Shown piece by piece: positions 46,736-55,088 of a stretch of 64,000 bases of DNA. Position 1 is the first letter of the stretch, and the number at the start of each line of letters is the position of its first letter. The position numbers and the translations under genes are program-made. The DNA lies in assembly GCF_016735115.1 (NCBI RefSeq), contig NZ_JAERQJ010000001.1, positions 434,001 to 498,000 of the forward strand, given 5' to 3'. The notes under the pieces were generated by a model. It was given only the letters and a program-made list of their open reading frames with translations. It was not told the DNA's origin and searched no databases. The DNA is from Aquimarina mytili. Its GTDB lineage: Bacteria; Bacteroidota; Bacteroidia; Flavobacteriales; Flavobacteriaceae.

Positions 46736-47356
46736 ATGGGATTAAACAAAGTCATAGTTGCCAGCTTTAAAAGAGGCTTTGAAGAAAAATGCTTTCAGCT
46801 GATAACAGAATCTTATGTTTCAGCTATAGAAACAAAAGTCATCAAACTCAACTGGGATGAAAATGACATTACTTGGGAATTGCACAAATGCATTAAGGAA
46901 AATCCACTAAGATTAAAGTGGCGAATCGTTACAAATGTTGAGCAGCACTTGCCGAAAGACGATATAGAAAAGGAAAAGGGTTTTGCAGCGAAATTTCCTA
47001 GAATAGATCTTAGATTGGTAACTATAAATTCATCCCTAGAATACGAATACCATATGGAAGCCAAAAACCTCAAGGAAAAAGATTCCGGTTTAAAACGACG
47101 ATATATTGATACCGGAATTAACAGTTTTGTTACTCATAAATATGAGAACGGATGCCTACTTGGGTATGTACTCGAAGGAGATTTAGACAAAACCGTAAAT
47201 GGGGTTAATAAACTTTTGAAAAGAGACGAAAGGGAACTTGAATTTTTGAAACCCAAACCCTATCATTTTCACGAAAAGTATTACGAATCAGAGCATCCTG
47301 ACGATATGGTAATAAAACATTTTATGTTTGATTTCACTTCTTTGAGTAGCGCCTAA
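46736..47356 (+). CDS. PD-(D/E)XK-like nuclease, probable restriction partner
   Basis: A 206-residue protein without a family name I can give. It shows the core of the PD-(D/E)XK nuclease fold: KFPRIDLRLV (D91) followed after one strand by YEYHMEAKNL (E108 and K110). A helix then carries RRYIDTGINSFV. This is the expected D...ExK spacing. It starts 3 nt after the adenine methylase, so the two are cotranscribed and probably act as cutter and protector. The stop abuts a truncated gene remnant. The nuclease call is from motif reading, not from a search. Confidence 0.7.
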   Translation: MGLNKVIVASFKRGFEEKCFQLITESYVSAIETKVIKLNWDENDITWELHKCIKENPLRLKWRIVTNVEQHLPKDDIEKEKGFAAKFPRIDLRLVTINSSLEYEYHMEAKNLKEKDSGLKRRYIDTGINSFVTHKYENGCLLGYVLEGDLDKTVNGVNKLLKRDERELEFLKPKPYHFHEKYYESEHPDDMVIKHFMFDFTSLSSA

Positions 47357-47748
47357 AGGACTCTGGCATCCCTCGTATTTTGGAACACTATGGCAAAGAG
47401 AGCTTTAGTTTTTCAGATAACTTTCTCAGAATGACATTTATGGCCAAAGAAACTACTCTTGAAGAAGGTGGTCAAATAGGTGGTCAAAAAGGTGGTGCAA
47501 TAGGTGGTGTAACAGGTGGTGTAAAAGGTGTTGCAATAGATGCTATAAATGCACTTACTAAAAGACAAAAAGAAGTTGTTAAACTTATTGCTGCAAATCC
47601 ATCTATAACCTACAATGAAATAGCCGAAGCGTTAAGTATCAATGAATCTGCTGTTGGAAAACATATAACAGCTATAAAAAACAAGGGCGTCCTAATTCGT
47701 CAAGGTGGCACACAAGGTTATTGGGAAATTAAGCTACCGAAAACCTAA
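47350..47748 (+). pseudogene. Truncated AlbA/Schlafen-type ATP-binding regulator (C-terminal remnant)
   Basis: The frame begins directly after a stop (47347-47349) with LKDSGIPRILEHYGKESFSFSDNFLRMTF, split here as SGIPRILEHYGKESF and DNFLRMTF. This is the normal end of the ATPase-like domain in AlbA_2/HATPase_c_4 regulators. It continues through a Gly-rich repeat to a winged helix (TKRQKEVVKLIAANPSITYNEIAEALSINESAVGKHI). About 350 N-terminal residues are missing. A TTG at 47380 could still start a 122-residue protein, so residual expression is possible. It overlaps the end of the nuclease gene, marking a recombination junction. Confidence 0.75.
47467..47526 (+). repeat. Five 12-bp tandem repeats (GGTGGTnnAAnA)
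   Basis: In-frame repeats encoding alternating GGQI/GGQK/GGAI/GGVT/GGVK. They form the Gly-rich linker before the winged helix. Such repeats are common in this protein family and vary in number. Confidence 0.85.
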
Positions 47749-47761
47749 AAAACAACTTTCA

Positions 47762-48133
47762 TCAAAAAGGCGATTTATCCTTTGAACCTCTCGCATCTGC
47801 CAACCACTTTCCATCCTGCTTAACCAGTTTGAAAATACCAGGCGTTTTGTCATAAGCTGTGGTATATTTTACCCAAGCCACGTCGCCCATAATCGTGTCC
47901 TGCAAAACAGTAAAATTGGAATCATCTTTTGGCGTAGCGTTGAACATATTTATGGTATTCATATAGTTAGAATACGCCTGTGGTGTAGAGTTGGCTTTTA
48001 AGGTTTCTTCATCCTTTTCATAAAAGCTTTCGATAACAACTTGGGCTGTGGCACTTGGTCCTGAAACTTTAGTTTTAGAATCGGCGCACGAAAGAAACAG
48101 TAGCACGAGTGTGAAAATTATAAAATTTTTCAT
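47762..48133 (-). CDS. Putative lipoprotein with NTF2-like (DUF4878-type) domain
   Basis: A 123-residue lipoprotein (MKNFIIFTLVLLFLSC, lipid site Cys16). The mature domain GPSATAQVVIESFYEKDEETLKAN ... GDVAWVKYTTAYDKTPGIFKLVKQDGKWLAD fits the NTF2-like DUF4878 type. It is the last gene of the minus-strand tra operon, 7 nt after traN. A role in the transfer channel or in entry exclusion is possible but unproven. Confidence 0.75.
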   Translation of the reverse strand: MKNFIIFTLVLLFLSCADSKTKVSGPSATAQVVIESFYEKDEETLKANSTPQAYSNYMNTINMFNATPKDDSNFTVLQDTIMGDVAWVKYTTAYDKTPGIFKLVKQDGKWLADARGSKDKSPF

Positions 48134-48140
48134 AATGACT

Positions 48141-48971
48141 TTAATTTGGGTTATTGATATATCTGTGCGATAGTTTCATTTCAATATTTCGTTCACCATC
48201 CTTTTCATTCAGTTCTAAAATTGCTCTGCGGTCATTGGATAATGAAAACTTGGGCAATACATAAACGAACCGTACCGTTTGACCTTCTACAATTTTTGAA
48301 GGCAGATTATGTTTGTATATCGGCTCTTGATATAGGCGTTGTAACGATTTTCTTTTTCCTTTCTGTCGTGTTTCAATCGAAAGGTTCAAGAAATTCAAAT
48401 CGTAATCCAAGGTGGAATTATTCTCAATCTGGATAACGAAATAGAGCTCTTCTTTATCAAAAACGATATTCTCAACACTCAAAACAATGCCTTCATTTCG
48501 CTTTTTGATTCGACCGATACGCTGTTTTCTATTGAGAAGATACGAGCAGAATTTTTGGTAATAAAAGGTTCTGTTATCTATACGCTCTTCAGAGGATTCA
48601 GCAAGAATTGAATCGGTTACAATCGGCTTTTCATTCCCGATACTATTGGATGCTGGAATGAAATAATTGAGCTTAGAAAGCTGTTTTTTATACCTTACAA
48701 TATACGAAAAAATCGAGCCATTTCGGTTGACTACCAGCAAATTACTTTCCTTTCCTGGCTTGGCTTGCAATAGGCCGAAATACTGTTCTTTTTCACGATT
48801 GTAGGTAAAGACAAAATTATCTGAACCGGTTATGCCTTGCCGAATAGGTTCTGGAAAGAAAAGCGCAACATTCTTGGTGTCGTTGGCATATATGGTATCT
48901 AATTTTATAGTTGTTTGCGCTTTTGCGAAAGCGAAAATAAATACGGTTAATATGGAAATTGTCACTTTCAT
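48141..48971 (-). CDS. traN: Conjugative transposon protein TraN (DUF4138)
   Basis: A periplasmic or outer-membrane component of the transfer channel, corresponding to VirB9-like proteins; 276 residues. The signal peptide MKVTISILTVFIFAFAKAQ is followed by the TraN core (TIKLDTIYANDTKNVALFFPEPIRQGITGS, with NREKEQYFGLLQAKPGKESNLLVVNRNGSIFSYIV). The signal peptide itself contains palindrome A (AFAKA), so the repeat there forms part of the cleavage region. Its start overlaps the end of traM by 4 nt. Confidence 0.9.
   Translation of the reverse strand: MKVTISILTVFIFAFAKAQTTIKLDTIYANDTKNVALFFPEPIRQGITGSDNFVFTYNREKEQYFGLLQAKPGKESNLLVVNRNGSIFSYIVRYKKQLSKLNYFIPASNSIGNEKPIVTDSILAESSEERIDNRTFYYQKFCSYLLNRKQRIGRIKKRNEGIVLSVENIVFDKEELYFVIQIENNSTLDYDLNFLNLSIETRQKGKRKSLQRLYQEPIYKHNLPSKIVEGQTVRFVYVLPKFSLSNDRRAILELNEKDGERNIEMKLSHRYINNPN
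48918..48933. repeat. Palindrome A copy 6 (CGCTTTTGCGAAAGCG, one mismatch)
   Basis: In the traN signal peptide, read on the minus strand as FAFAKAQ. Confidence 0.85.
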
Positions 48972-49897
48972 AACTTTGGTTTTAGAATTAATCTGTAATT
49001 GTTCAGGACGGTTACTTTTACCCGTCGGTTAGAACGCCTGAAAACTTGGGTAAGTCCGCCAACTTGTGGGACACTCGGGATATTTATATCACCAATAACA
49101 TCATCGAGCACCTCTCTCGTAGCTTCTTCTCTAAAGTTGTTCTCAACATAGATGCCCTCGCTACCGTCTTGCAAATCGAAGGCTTTGAGCTTGGTGGGAT
49201 GGTGCTTTATGTTTTCAATCTCAATCAATGCACGATTGGGCTGAAAGCTGATAAACCCAAAAATCGGTGTGTTCTTTGGCATCAGTTTGCCATTTATTGT
49301 AGCAGCTTTGGTAAGGCGCATCCGTAATCGGGTATTTGCCTGAACAATTTGGTCGCCATCCACGACCACGTAAATCGTTTCGTCTGTATTGCCGATAATT
49401 GAAACTTCATTGGGCTGAGGATTGGCAGCAAAGAACAGTTGATGTTCCAAGCCCAGTTCTTTAGCTTCAATTTTTTGAGCTCTTTTAACTTCAGCTGAAT
49501 CCACCTTTGGTACTGTTTGTTGAACAGCTCGCCTTTGCCCTAAATTTTGATACCGCTTTTCGGAATACTTAATTTTGCCAGCATCATAGATACTGTCAAC
49601 AATGCGTTCTTTTTCACGTTCCGGTAAATCTGGGTCGTAAAAGCCAAGGGAATCAATCAACTTTTCATCATAGATGCTGGGCGCGTTGGTTTCACGCACT
49701 TCCTTAAGGTCATTAATTGCATCGAGTTTGGATTCGTATTCCTTTTGGTTTTCTTCCAAATCAGGAACCAAGGTCTGTTGTAGGCTTTCGTTATCGCTGT
49801 CATCATCGCCCATTACCATTACAGAATAGGAAATGAGGAATATGAAAATCACGGCCAATACCGCTGCAAATACTATTTTATTTTTCTCAACTTTCAT
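48968..49897 (-). CDS. traM: Conjugative transposon protein TraM
   Basis: A VirB10-like inner-membrane-anchored channel protein of 309 residues. An N-terminal helix (KIVFAAVLAVIFIFLISYSVMVMG) follows a short cytoplasmic segment. The linker is long and charged. The C-terminal domain has the TraM features VVDGDQIVQANTRLRMRLTKAATINGKLMPKNTPIFGFISFQPNRALIEIENI (in part: LRMRLTKAATINGKLMPKNT). It overlaps traK by 11 nt and traN by 4 nt. Confidence 0.9.
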   Translation of the reverse strand: MKVEKNKIVFAAVLAVIFIFLISYSVMVMGDDDSDNESLQQTLVPDLEENQKEYESKLDAINDLKEVRETNAPSIYDEKLIDSLGFYDPDLPEREKERIVDSIYDAGKIKYSEKRYQNLGQRRAVQQTVPKVDSAEVKRAQKIEAKELGLEHQLFFAANPQPNEVSIIGNTDETIYVVVDGDQIVQANTRLRMRLTKAATINGKLMPKNTPIFGFISFQPNRALIEIENIKHHPTKLKAFDLQDGSEGIYVENNFREEATREVLDDVIGDINIPSVPQVGGLTQVFRRSNRRVKVTVLNNYRLILKPKL

Positions 49898-50501
49898 CGT
49901 TTAATTTTTTAAGGGTGTTCTCGAAGTAATTTGTAATCAAAAGTCCGTGCGGATTGTTGGGAAAGTTCCGGTCCACCATAATCAGGTTTCCGGTGGAAAC
50001 TAATTCATAGGTATCTATGATTGAACCTCTATTAATTTCAAAAATGGTTGTGGTCGTGAAACTATACGTGCCATTGCTTTCTGAAATTCTTGAATCAATA
50101 CTCAAAACTTTTTGAACCAATGAATACTGAAGCAATCGGTTGTAAACACCATCCGCTTTTTTCTGGCGATACAGATTGTCCACAGAACTATTGCCCAACC
50201 AAAGTGCCTTTTCTAAATTCCGTTCATAATTGCTCGCATCGATGTTGTAGAAGTAGTTGTGAAACAATTCCAGATGCGCCAAAGCTTCCACCCTGAAATT
50301 TTCCTTTTGTGTAACCAGCTTTAGCGGAATGATACTGCCGTCCGTATTGATGGCAAAGGCACTACTGAGCGCTGTTTTGTTCATATTGTAAACCATTAAA
50401 AGCGAAAAGCTGCTGGACAGCAACGCACAGATGACTACGGCTAAAACGATAAACCGATTCAGTTTCAATATTTTGTATATGTTCTTGTAAGGTGTTTTCA
50501 T
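49887..50501 (-). CDS. traK: Conjugative transposon protein TraK
   Basis: A VirB8-like channel component of 204 residues. A single N-terminal membrane helix (FIVLAVVICALLSSSFSLLMVYNM) precedes a periplasmic NTF2-like domain (EALAHLELFHNYFYNIDASNYERNLEKALWLG). This matches the CTnDOT TraK type. No TraL-type gene lies between it and traM, where CTnDOT has one. Confidence 0.9.
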   Translation of the reverse strand: MKTPYKNIYKILKLNRFIVLAVVICALLSSSFSLLMVYNMNKTALSSAFAINTDGSIIPLKLVTQKENFRVEALAHLELFHNYFYNIDASNYERNLEKALWLGNSSVDNLYRQKKADGVYNRLLQYSLVQKVLSIDSRISESNGTYSFTTTTIFEINRGSIIDTYELVSTGNLIMVDRNFPNNPHGLLITNYFENTLKKLNDES

Positions 50502-50512
50502 TCTGAATTGGA

Positions 50513-51355
50513 TTAGTTGGTAAATAATCTGAGTGTAAACGAGGTGGCACGTCTGTACAATTTGAATTTGAGAAAAACGATAAACCCAACTGAGCCTAAT
50601 TGAACTACAGGTGCAAAAAAGCCTTGACCTGTATCGGTTCCAAACAGGTTGACCCAGAAATTGGTATTTATTTCCGTGTAAATGGCATTGATAAACACAT
50701 TGACCAGAAAGAAGGCTGGCACGAGCATATAAACGGCAGCGTACAATTTAAAGAAGGTATAGGCGAGCGAACGGAACTTTTCAAAAACCGCCAAACTAAT
50801 GACCAATGGAAAGAACGCCTGCATTATTCCCAAGAGGAAAAAACGCTCTGCCAAGAATAGCGGATAGATGAACAAATCCAATATCCAGAGGATGGTACTT
50901 AGGATAAAAGCCAATATCTTGAAACCGTAAAGTGGCGTTACCAACGCCTCATACAAAAGCGTCATTGCCGAACTTGCGGCATCAAATAGACTTACATCTT
51001 CCTCTAATGGAATATCCTGCATTTGCAAGGGAAGTAACGCAGGTGCCGTGCCCCTATATTGTCCCTCGATGGCTACCAATATCCCATCAAAGAATCCTAA
51101 CACCTGCGTTGAAAATATGACCAGTAGGACAATGGCAAAATTCTTAGCCAGTTCGCCCGGACTCAATCCCCAAGTGTAACCGTCCTTGTCTGCAATGCCT
51201 TCATTGTATTTTTTAAGGATGTTTACCAAAAAGAATAGGACAGCGAGCGTTTTCATTCCGGCAATAGTATATTGCGAAAAGTCGCTGGCCTGTATGGTCT
51301 GGAAAACCGTATCAATGTATTCCAACCCAATCCCTAAAATGATGGTCGCTGTCAT
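50513..51355 (-). CDS. traJ: Conjugative transposon membrane protein TraJ-like
   Basis: A polytopic inner-membrane protein of 280 residues, of the VirB6-like type. Several helices are evident (MKTLAVLFFLVNILKKY, FAIVLLVIFSTQVLGFFDGI, ILAFILSTILWILDLFIYPLFLAERFFLLGIMQAFFPLVISLAVF, FKLYAAVYMLVPAFFLVNVF). It lies between traI and traK in the order found in CTnDOT-like elements, which supports the TraJ call. Confidence 0.85.
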   Translation of the reverse strand: MTATIILGIGLEYIDTVFQTIQASDFSQYTIAGMKTLAVLFFLVNILKKYNEGIADKDGYTWGLSPGELAKNFAIVLLVIFSTQVLGFFDGILVAIEGQYRGTAPALLPLQMQDIPLEEDVSLFDAASSAMTLLYEALVTPLYGFKILAFILSTILWILDLFIYPLFLAERFFLLGIMQAFFPLVISLAVFEKFRSLAYTFFKLYAAVYMLVPAFFLVNVFINAIYTEINTNFWVNLFGTDTGQGFFAPVVQLGSVGFIVFLKFKLYRRATSFTLRLFTN

Positions 51356-51357
51356 TG

Positions 51358-51933
51358 TTAATATTCTGTTTCGCGGTTATTGACTTTATCCTGCATTTTT
51401 CTGAAGGAAATAATATCACGATAGCGTTTTGTCTTCGTAGTGATGTTGGAAACCATTTGTTTAGATTCCAGTTCTTTTGCTTTCAATATTTCGGCACGTT
51501 CGGCATCGCTCATTTTCAGGTAATCGCTGGATAGGACTTCGTCTATAAAATCCACCGTGTCCAATGAATTTTGTACAATGGTTTCAAAAGAGGCTACAAC
51601 CCTATCAATTTCTTCGGGTTTGATGTAGGGCGAATTCAGAATATCCTGAAGGTCATTCTGCATTACATTGATAAGGCGCTGATTGTTCTGTGCGATTTCC
51701 TCAACCGCCCTTAGCTGTTGAACGACGCTGGATACTTTCTCAATTGCTTCCTTGGCATCCTTCAAGAACTTTACGGACTTGATCATTTCTGCCGTCTGCT
51801 TACCAGATTCCAAGAGTTGTTTTACCAAGCTGATAAAGTTGGTATTGTCATAAACTGGCATTCCCTGGCACGCAGCGCGTGCAGGCAGTAAAAAGATGAA
51901 TACCGTTGCGATAATTAAAATTTTTGTCTTCAT
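51358..51933 (-). CDS. traI: Conjugative transposon protein TraI-like (VirB5-type)
   Basis: A secreted coiled-coil protein of 191 residues from the ATG at 51933 (MKTKILIIATVFIFLLPARAACQG), where a clear signal peptide begins; the open frame extends to 51990. The mature part is helical (NTNFISLVKQLLESGKQTAEMIKSVKFLKDAKEAIEKVSSVVQQL), as in DUF4141/TraI of CTnDOT and VirB5-type pilus-tip proteins. It lies between traG and traJ. Confidence 0.82.
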   Translation of the reverse strand: MKTKILIIATVFIFLLPARAACQGMPVYDNTNFISLVKQLLESGKQTAEMIKSVKFLKDAKEAIEKVSSVVQQLRAVEEIAQNNQRLINVMQNDLQDILNSPYIKPEEIDRVVASFETIVQNSLDTVDFIDEVLSSDYLKMSDAERAEILKAKELESKQMVSNITTKTKRYRDIISFRKMQDKVNNRETEY

Positions 51934-51937
51934 AATA

Positions 51938-54340
51938 TTATATTTTAGATGTGAATTGAATGATTGCTTTTTGCATATCCTGATGCTCATTGTAGAGCTT
52001 CATTATTTCTTCGTTTTCCTTACCGTCTGTGAGGTAAGCTGCATAGACTTCCTTCGGGACTTCGAGACGGAAGATGTTGCTTTCCCTACCTATTTTGATG
52101 AACATTTCGGTGTATTTGCGTGGTCCAGAAAGATTGTTTTTTATGGATTTTAATTGGTTCAGGTCGTGGCTGGACAGATTGAGCCTTTTAACCAATTCGT
52201 CATAGCCCTTTTCATTGTTCAGGCTATAGATGACCTGTGTGTTTTCAAGTATACTTGCGGAAGTCGAATTATTAGGCAACTGGTTGATGGACTGAAGAAT
52301 AATCCCGATGGCACCATTTTGTTTACGAATGGCTTGATAGTAAAATTCCACGCTTTCCAGTACGTTATCAAACTTCAGTTGCTTTGCAAACTCGTCGAAT
52401 AGGATGATGCCTTTTTCAGCTCGGTTCTTCCAAATCGTTCTTTGGATAGCTGACTTTATTAGTTTGAGCATTACGGATAGGATTTCCTTATTGTCCTTGA
52501 CTTCATCAAGTTCAAAAACAATCAATCGCTTGTCCTCGATTTTATATGTCTGGTCTTCGCTGACCTCGAACAGAAAACTATATAGACCATCGCCGACGTA
52601 TTCGGACATTACGTGCAAAAAGCTCGTCACATTGAAGTAGTCGGGATGGATTTTTAAGGTGCTCAGAAGCTCTTTCTGATTCCTTTCTATAAAGCTGTAA
52701 AAACCATCCAAAGAGTGATTTTCTGTGGTGCTATCGTAGTAATGGCGCAATATCTTTTTAACCGAAACCGATTGTGCTTTGGTCACTTTCAAATCCGAAG
52801 CGAAGAGTTCAAATAGGAATACTGATAGGTCTTCCAAACGTTCAGGTGTCAGGTCGTTTACATCGCTTATGTAGAATGGATTGATACCAAGATTTTTTCC
52901 GCTTTCGTAGCGTAGTACCGTGTATTTTTCTGGGTAGAGTTTGGCAAACTTGGTGTAGGATCCACCGAGATCAATAATGACCAGGCGGACACCACTCTCA
53001 AAATATTGACGCAGAATGTTATTGGCCAAAAAGGATTTTCCTTCGCCTGTGGGCGCGAAAATAGCAAAGTTACGTGCCTTGATGCGCTTCTTGCGCTCGT
53101 CCCAGACATCCTTTAGAACAGGAATGTTGTGTTCCCGGTCGTTAAAGATGATTCCTGTAGTATCGGATTTATAGTTCGTGTTATTAATGAACAAGCACAG
53201 GGCGTGCTTCAAATCGGTAACGTATAAATCGTTATTCGAGAAATTGGATGAAAAACAGCAGTAGCTATTCAGAATATAATTCTTCCGTTCTTCGCCTCGT
53301 GGATAGTATGGGATGATATCCAGTTCCTTAAATTCGGTTTTGATTTTTGAGGTAATCTTATCGAGTTCTTTGGCATCTTTAGACCAATACACGATGTTCA
53401 AATGACCACGAATGATTCGTGCATTGTCATCTGCATTTATTTGGTCAAGGATGTGTTGAATCTTCCCAAGCACCACTTTGTTCTGCGAACCGAAATTTGA
53501 ACTTTTGTTCAGTTCCTCAACTTTCTTGTCGAGCAGCTTTCGCCACTTTTGCTTGTCATCCAGATATAGAATTTGGTTGACGATATGGTTCTCGTTAAGC
53601 GTAAGCCCTAAGCCATCAATAAACCCTTGATGAAACACAAAATCGTCAGAAGTGAATTTCTCATTGGTCTTGCTACTCTGTACACTTTCGCCAAAGCACA
53701 GTTCGCTATTGATGGCCAGGGCATCAAAATGGTTTTCGCCAATATTGACGCTTTTCTTTTCTAATATGATGTCCGTGTCAAAACCTTCGTTGAAACCATT
53801 GAAATAGCCATTTGTAAGCTCTTGAATCTCTTTCGCTTTAAGCGAAAGGAATGTCATTTTGCGGCTATTGTTTATAAAGGATACAGAATCACTTACCGAA
53901 TTGACAAAGCTCTTAACGTTGTCATCCAGTTCTTGCACTATTCCCTTTGAAACTTTCCTAAAGGGATTGACGTATTTTGAATTGTTAAGTGCCTTGTTCT
54001 TGGTCAGGATGAAAAACAGATAGCATTTATGCTCAATGTGTCCTCGACCTTTGAAATGCTCGTGAGTTACTTTCTCTAAAAAAGTTTTGTTCGGAAGCTG
54101 TTCTGAAGAATAAGATTTCTTCAGGTAGATATCCTGTTTATGAACCACAGTCCCCACAGGCAATGATTTTAGAGCCTGAAACCAAGCACCGTGCATATCC
54201 TCAAAATCCTTTTCAGATAAGGAATAGATTTCTGGCAAATTCCCTTCATAACACAAAACGACATTGCCATTATTGGCAAACACGATATTGTCTTGAATAT
54301 CTGCAATGGGTTGATATTTAGAAAGGTTAATCTTGTTCAT
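51938..54340 (-). CDS. traG: Conjugative transposon ATPase TraG (VirB4-like)
   Basis: The ATPase that powers assembly of the type IV secretion channel; 800 residues. The Bacteroidota TraG N-domain begins MNKINLSKYQPIADIQDNIVFANNGNVVLCYEG. Walker A is FAPTGEGKSFLANN (about residue 427 onward), Walker B is KGIILFDEFAKQL, and RKQNGAIGIILQSINQLPNN is the following VirB4 helicase-like motif. Palindrome B at 53830 lies in its N-terminal half (LSLKAKE). It overlaps the upstream traF by 14 nt. Confidence 0.93.
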   Translation of the reverse strand: MNKINLSKYQPIADIQDNIVFANNGNVVLCYEGNLPEIYSLSEKDFEDMHGAWFQALKSLPVGTVVHKQDIYLKKSYSSEQLPNKTFLEKVTHEHFKGRGHIEHKCYLFFILTKNKALNNSKYVNPFRKVSKGIVQELDDNVKSFVNSVSDSVSFINNSRKMTFLSLKAKEIQELTNGYFNGFNEGFDTDIILEKKSVNIGENHFDALAINSELCFGESVQSSKTNEKFTSDDFVFHQGFIDGLGLTLNENHIVNQILYLDDKQKWRKLLDKKVEELNKSSNFGSQNKVVLGKIQHILDQINADDNARIIRGHLNIVYWSKDAKELDKITSKIKTEFKELDIIPYYPRGEERKNYILNSYCCFSSNFSNNDLYVTDLKHALCLFINNTNYKSDTTGIIFNDREHNIPVLKDVWDERKKRIKARNFAIFAPTGEGKSFLANNILRQYFESGVRLVIIDLGGSYTKFAKLYPEKYTVLRYESGKNLGINPFYISDVNDLTPERLEDLSVFLFELFASDLKVTKAQSVSVKKILRHYYDSTTENHSLDGFYSFIERNQKELLSTLKIHPDYFNVTSFLHVMSEYVGDGLYSFLFEVSEDQTYKIEDKRLIVFELDEVKDNKEILSVMLKLIKSAIQRTIWKNRAEKGIILFDEFAKQLKFDNVLESVEFYYQAIRKQNGAIGIILQSINQLPNNSTSASILENTQVIYSLNNEKGYDELVKRLNLSSHDLNQLKSIKNNLSGPRKYTEMFIKIGRESNIFRLEVPKEVYAAYLTDGKENEEIMKLYNEHQDMQKAIIQFTSKI
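53830..53848. repeat. Palindrome B copy 2 (CTTTCGCTTTAAGCGAAAG)
   Basis: Perfect 9-bp arms with one central base inside traG, read on the minus strand as LSLKAKE, close to the FSLKAKK of copy 1. Confidence 0.7.
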
Positions 54341-54611
54341 AGTCGAAGCCTGAATTTCTTTTGTTGCTTATTATTCTGGGAAACGCGTTGGCAGTTTGAA
54401 ATAGCTGAGGGTTATGGGAAATTCTTGTCAATGCGACATAGAGCCCAGCATTAAAAACCAGTACGCCAATAATTATCCCAAAGCTGAATGAGAAAATAAT
54501 AACCAAAAGCGACGCGAGAATAGAAACCATCATTAGGGCAAACAGGGAAATGGGCAGCCCAAAAATGACCGCCCGTTTCCTGATGTTTCTATAGACCTCG
54601 AACCGTTTCAT
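54327..54611 (-). CDS. traF: Conjugative transposon protein TraF (DUF4133)
   Basis: A 94-residue inner-membrane protein with two adjacent helices (GLPISLFALMMVSILASLLVIIFSFSFGIIIGVLVFNAGLYVAL), of the VirB3-like DUF4133 type. It is directly downstream of traE (no gap) and overlaps traG by 14 nt; in many type IV systems VirB3 and VirB4 are similarly coupled. Confidence 0.87.
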   Translation of the reverse strand: MKRFEVYRNIRKRAVIFGLPISLFALMMVSILASLLVIIFSFSFGIIIGVLVFNAGLYVALTRISHNPQLFQTANAFPRIISNKRNSGFDYEQD

Positions 54612-54899
54612 TTACACAACAATTCCTATGAGATACGTGAATATGCCGACTACGGCACCGGCAATCAAAACAAAGACGAGAACTCGGGTAATCCCTTTTT
54701 TAAGGTCAGCATTTTCGCCAAAGAAGTGTCCTGCATTAAACAGGAAACCAACAAGGAAAATGACACCGAGTAAAATGGGAAATACGGTTCTTATTGTATC
54801 GCCCACATCGTTAACGGAATCTTCAATGCCACCAATTTGAGCAAATAGCGAAGTGGATAAGAGCGAAAGAAAGGATGCTAAATAGAGTGATTTATTCAT
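54612..54899 (-). CDS. traE: Conjugative transposon protein TraE (DUF4134)
   Basis: A pilin-like VirB2-type protein of 95 residues. The signal peptide (MNKSLYLASFLSLLSTSLFAQ) is followed by two hydrophobic helices (IRTVFPILLGVIFLVGFLFNAGHFFG and GITRVLVFVLIAGAVVGIFTYLIGIVV). It is the first gene of the minus-strand tra operon. The 189-nt A+T-rich gap upstream, shared with the divergent amidase gene, must hold the operon promoter, but no exact TAnnTTTG box is visible on the minus strand close to the start. Confidence 0.88.
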   Translation of the reverse strand: MNKSLYLASFLSLLSTSLFAQIGGIEDSVNDVGDTIRTVFPILLGVIFLVGFLFNAGHFFGENADLKKGITRVLVFVLIAGAVVGIFTYLIGIVV

Positions 54900-54948
54900 A
54901 ACGTAACAGTTTAAATTTTTGTGTTGTTTTCGTTATGGGAAATTTACA

Positions 54949-54956
54949 TATATTTG
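54949..54956 (+). promoter_or_regulatory. Candidate promoter -7 box (TATATTTG) toward the amidase gene
   Basis: An exact TAnnTTTG match in the divergent intergenic gap, 132 nt upstream of the amidase ATG at 55089. Confidence 0.35.
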
Positions 54957-55088
54957 AATATAAATAACTGAAAATCAAATATTTGTGAATAAAATATTAT
55001 TTGGTTTTGTTTGAATTCCGTTGCTATTATTTGGCATCAAATTTTATGAAATTTTGAAGTGAAGTTGTTGATAACCCGAAAATTGAAA

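Noticed and set aside
47467..47526. The 12-bp tandem repeats as a CRISPR-like or phase-variation locus
   Set aside because: The unit length is a multiple of three, so changes in number keep the frame; Gly-rich repeats are normal at this place in the family.
47380..47748. A complete 122-residue regulator starting at a TTG
   Set aside because: The upstream in-frame sequence already matches the same protein family back to 47350, so it is a truncated remnant and not a full gene.
51934..51990. Longer start for the TraI-like protein
   Set aside because: The extra 19 residues overlap the traG end and would bury the signal peptide that begins at 51933.
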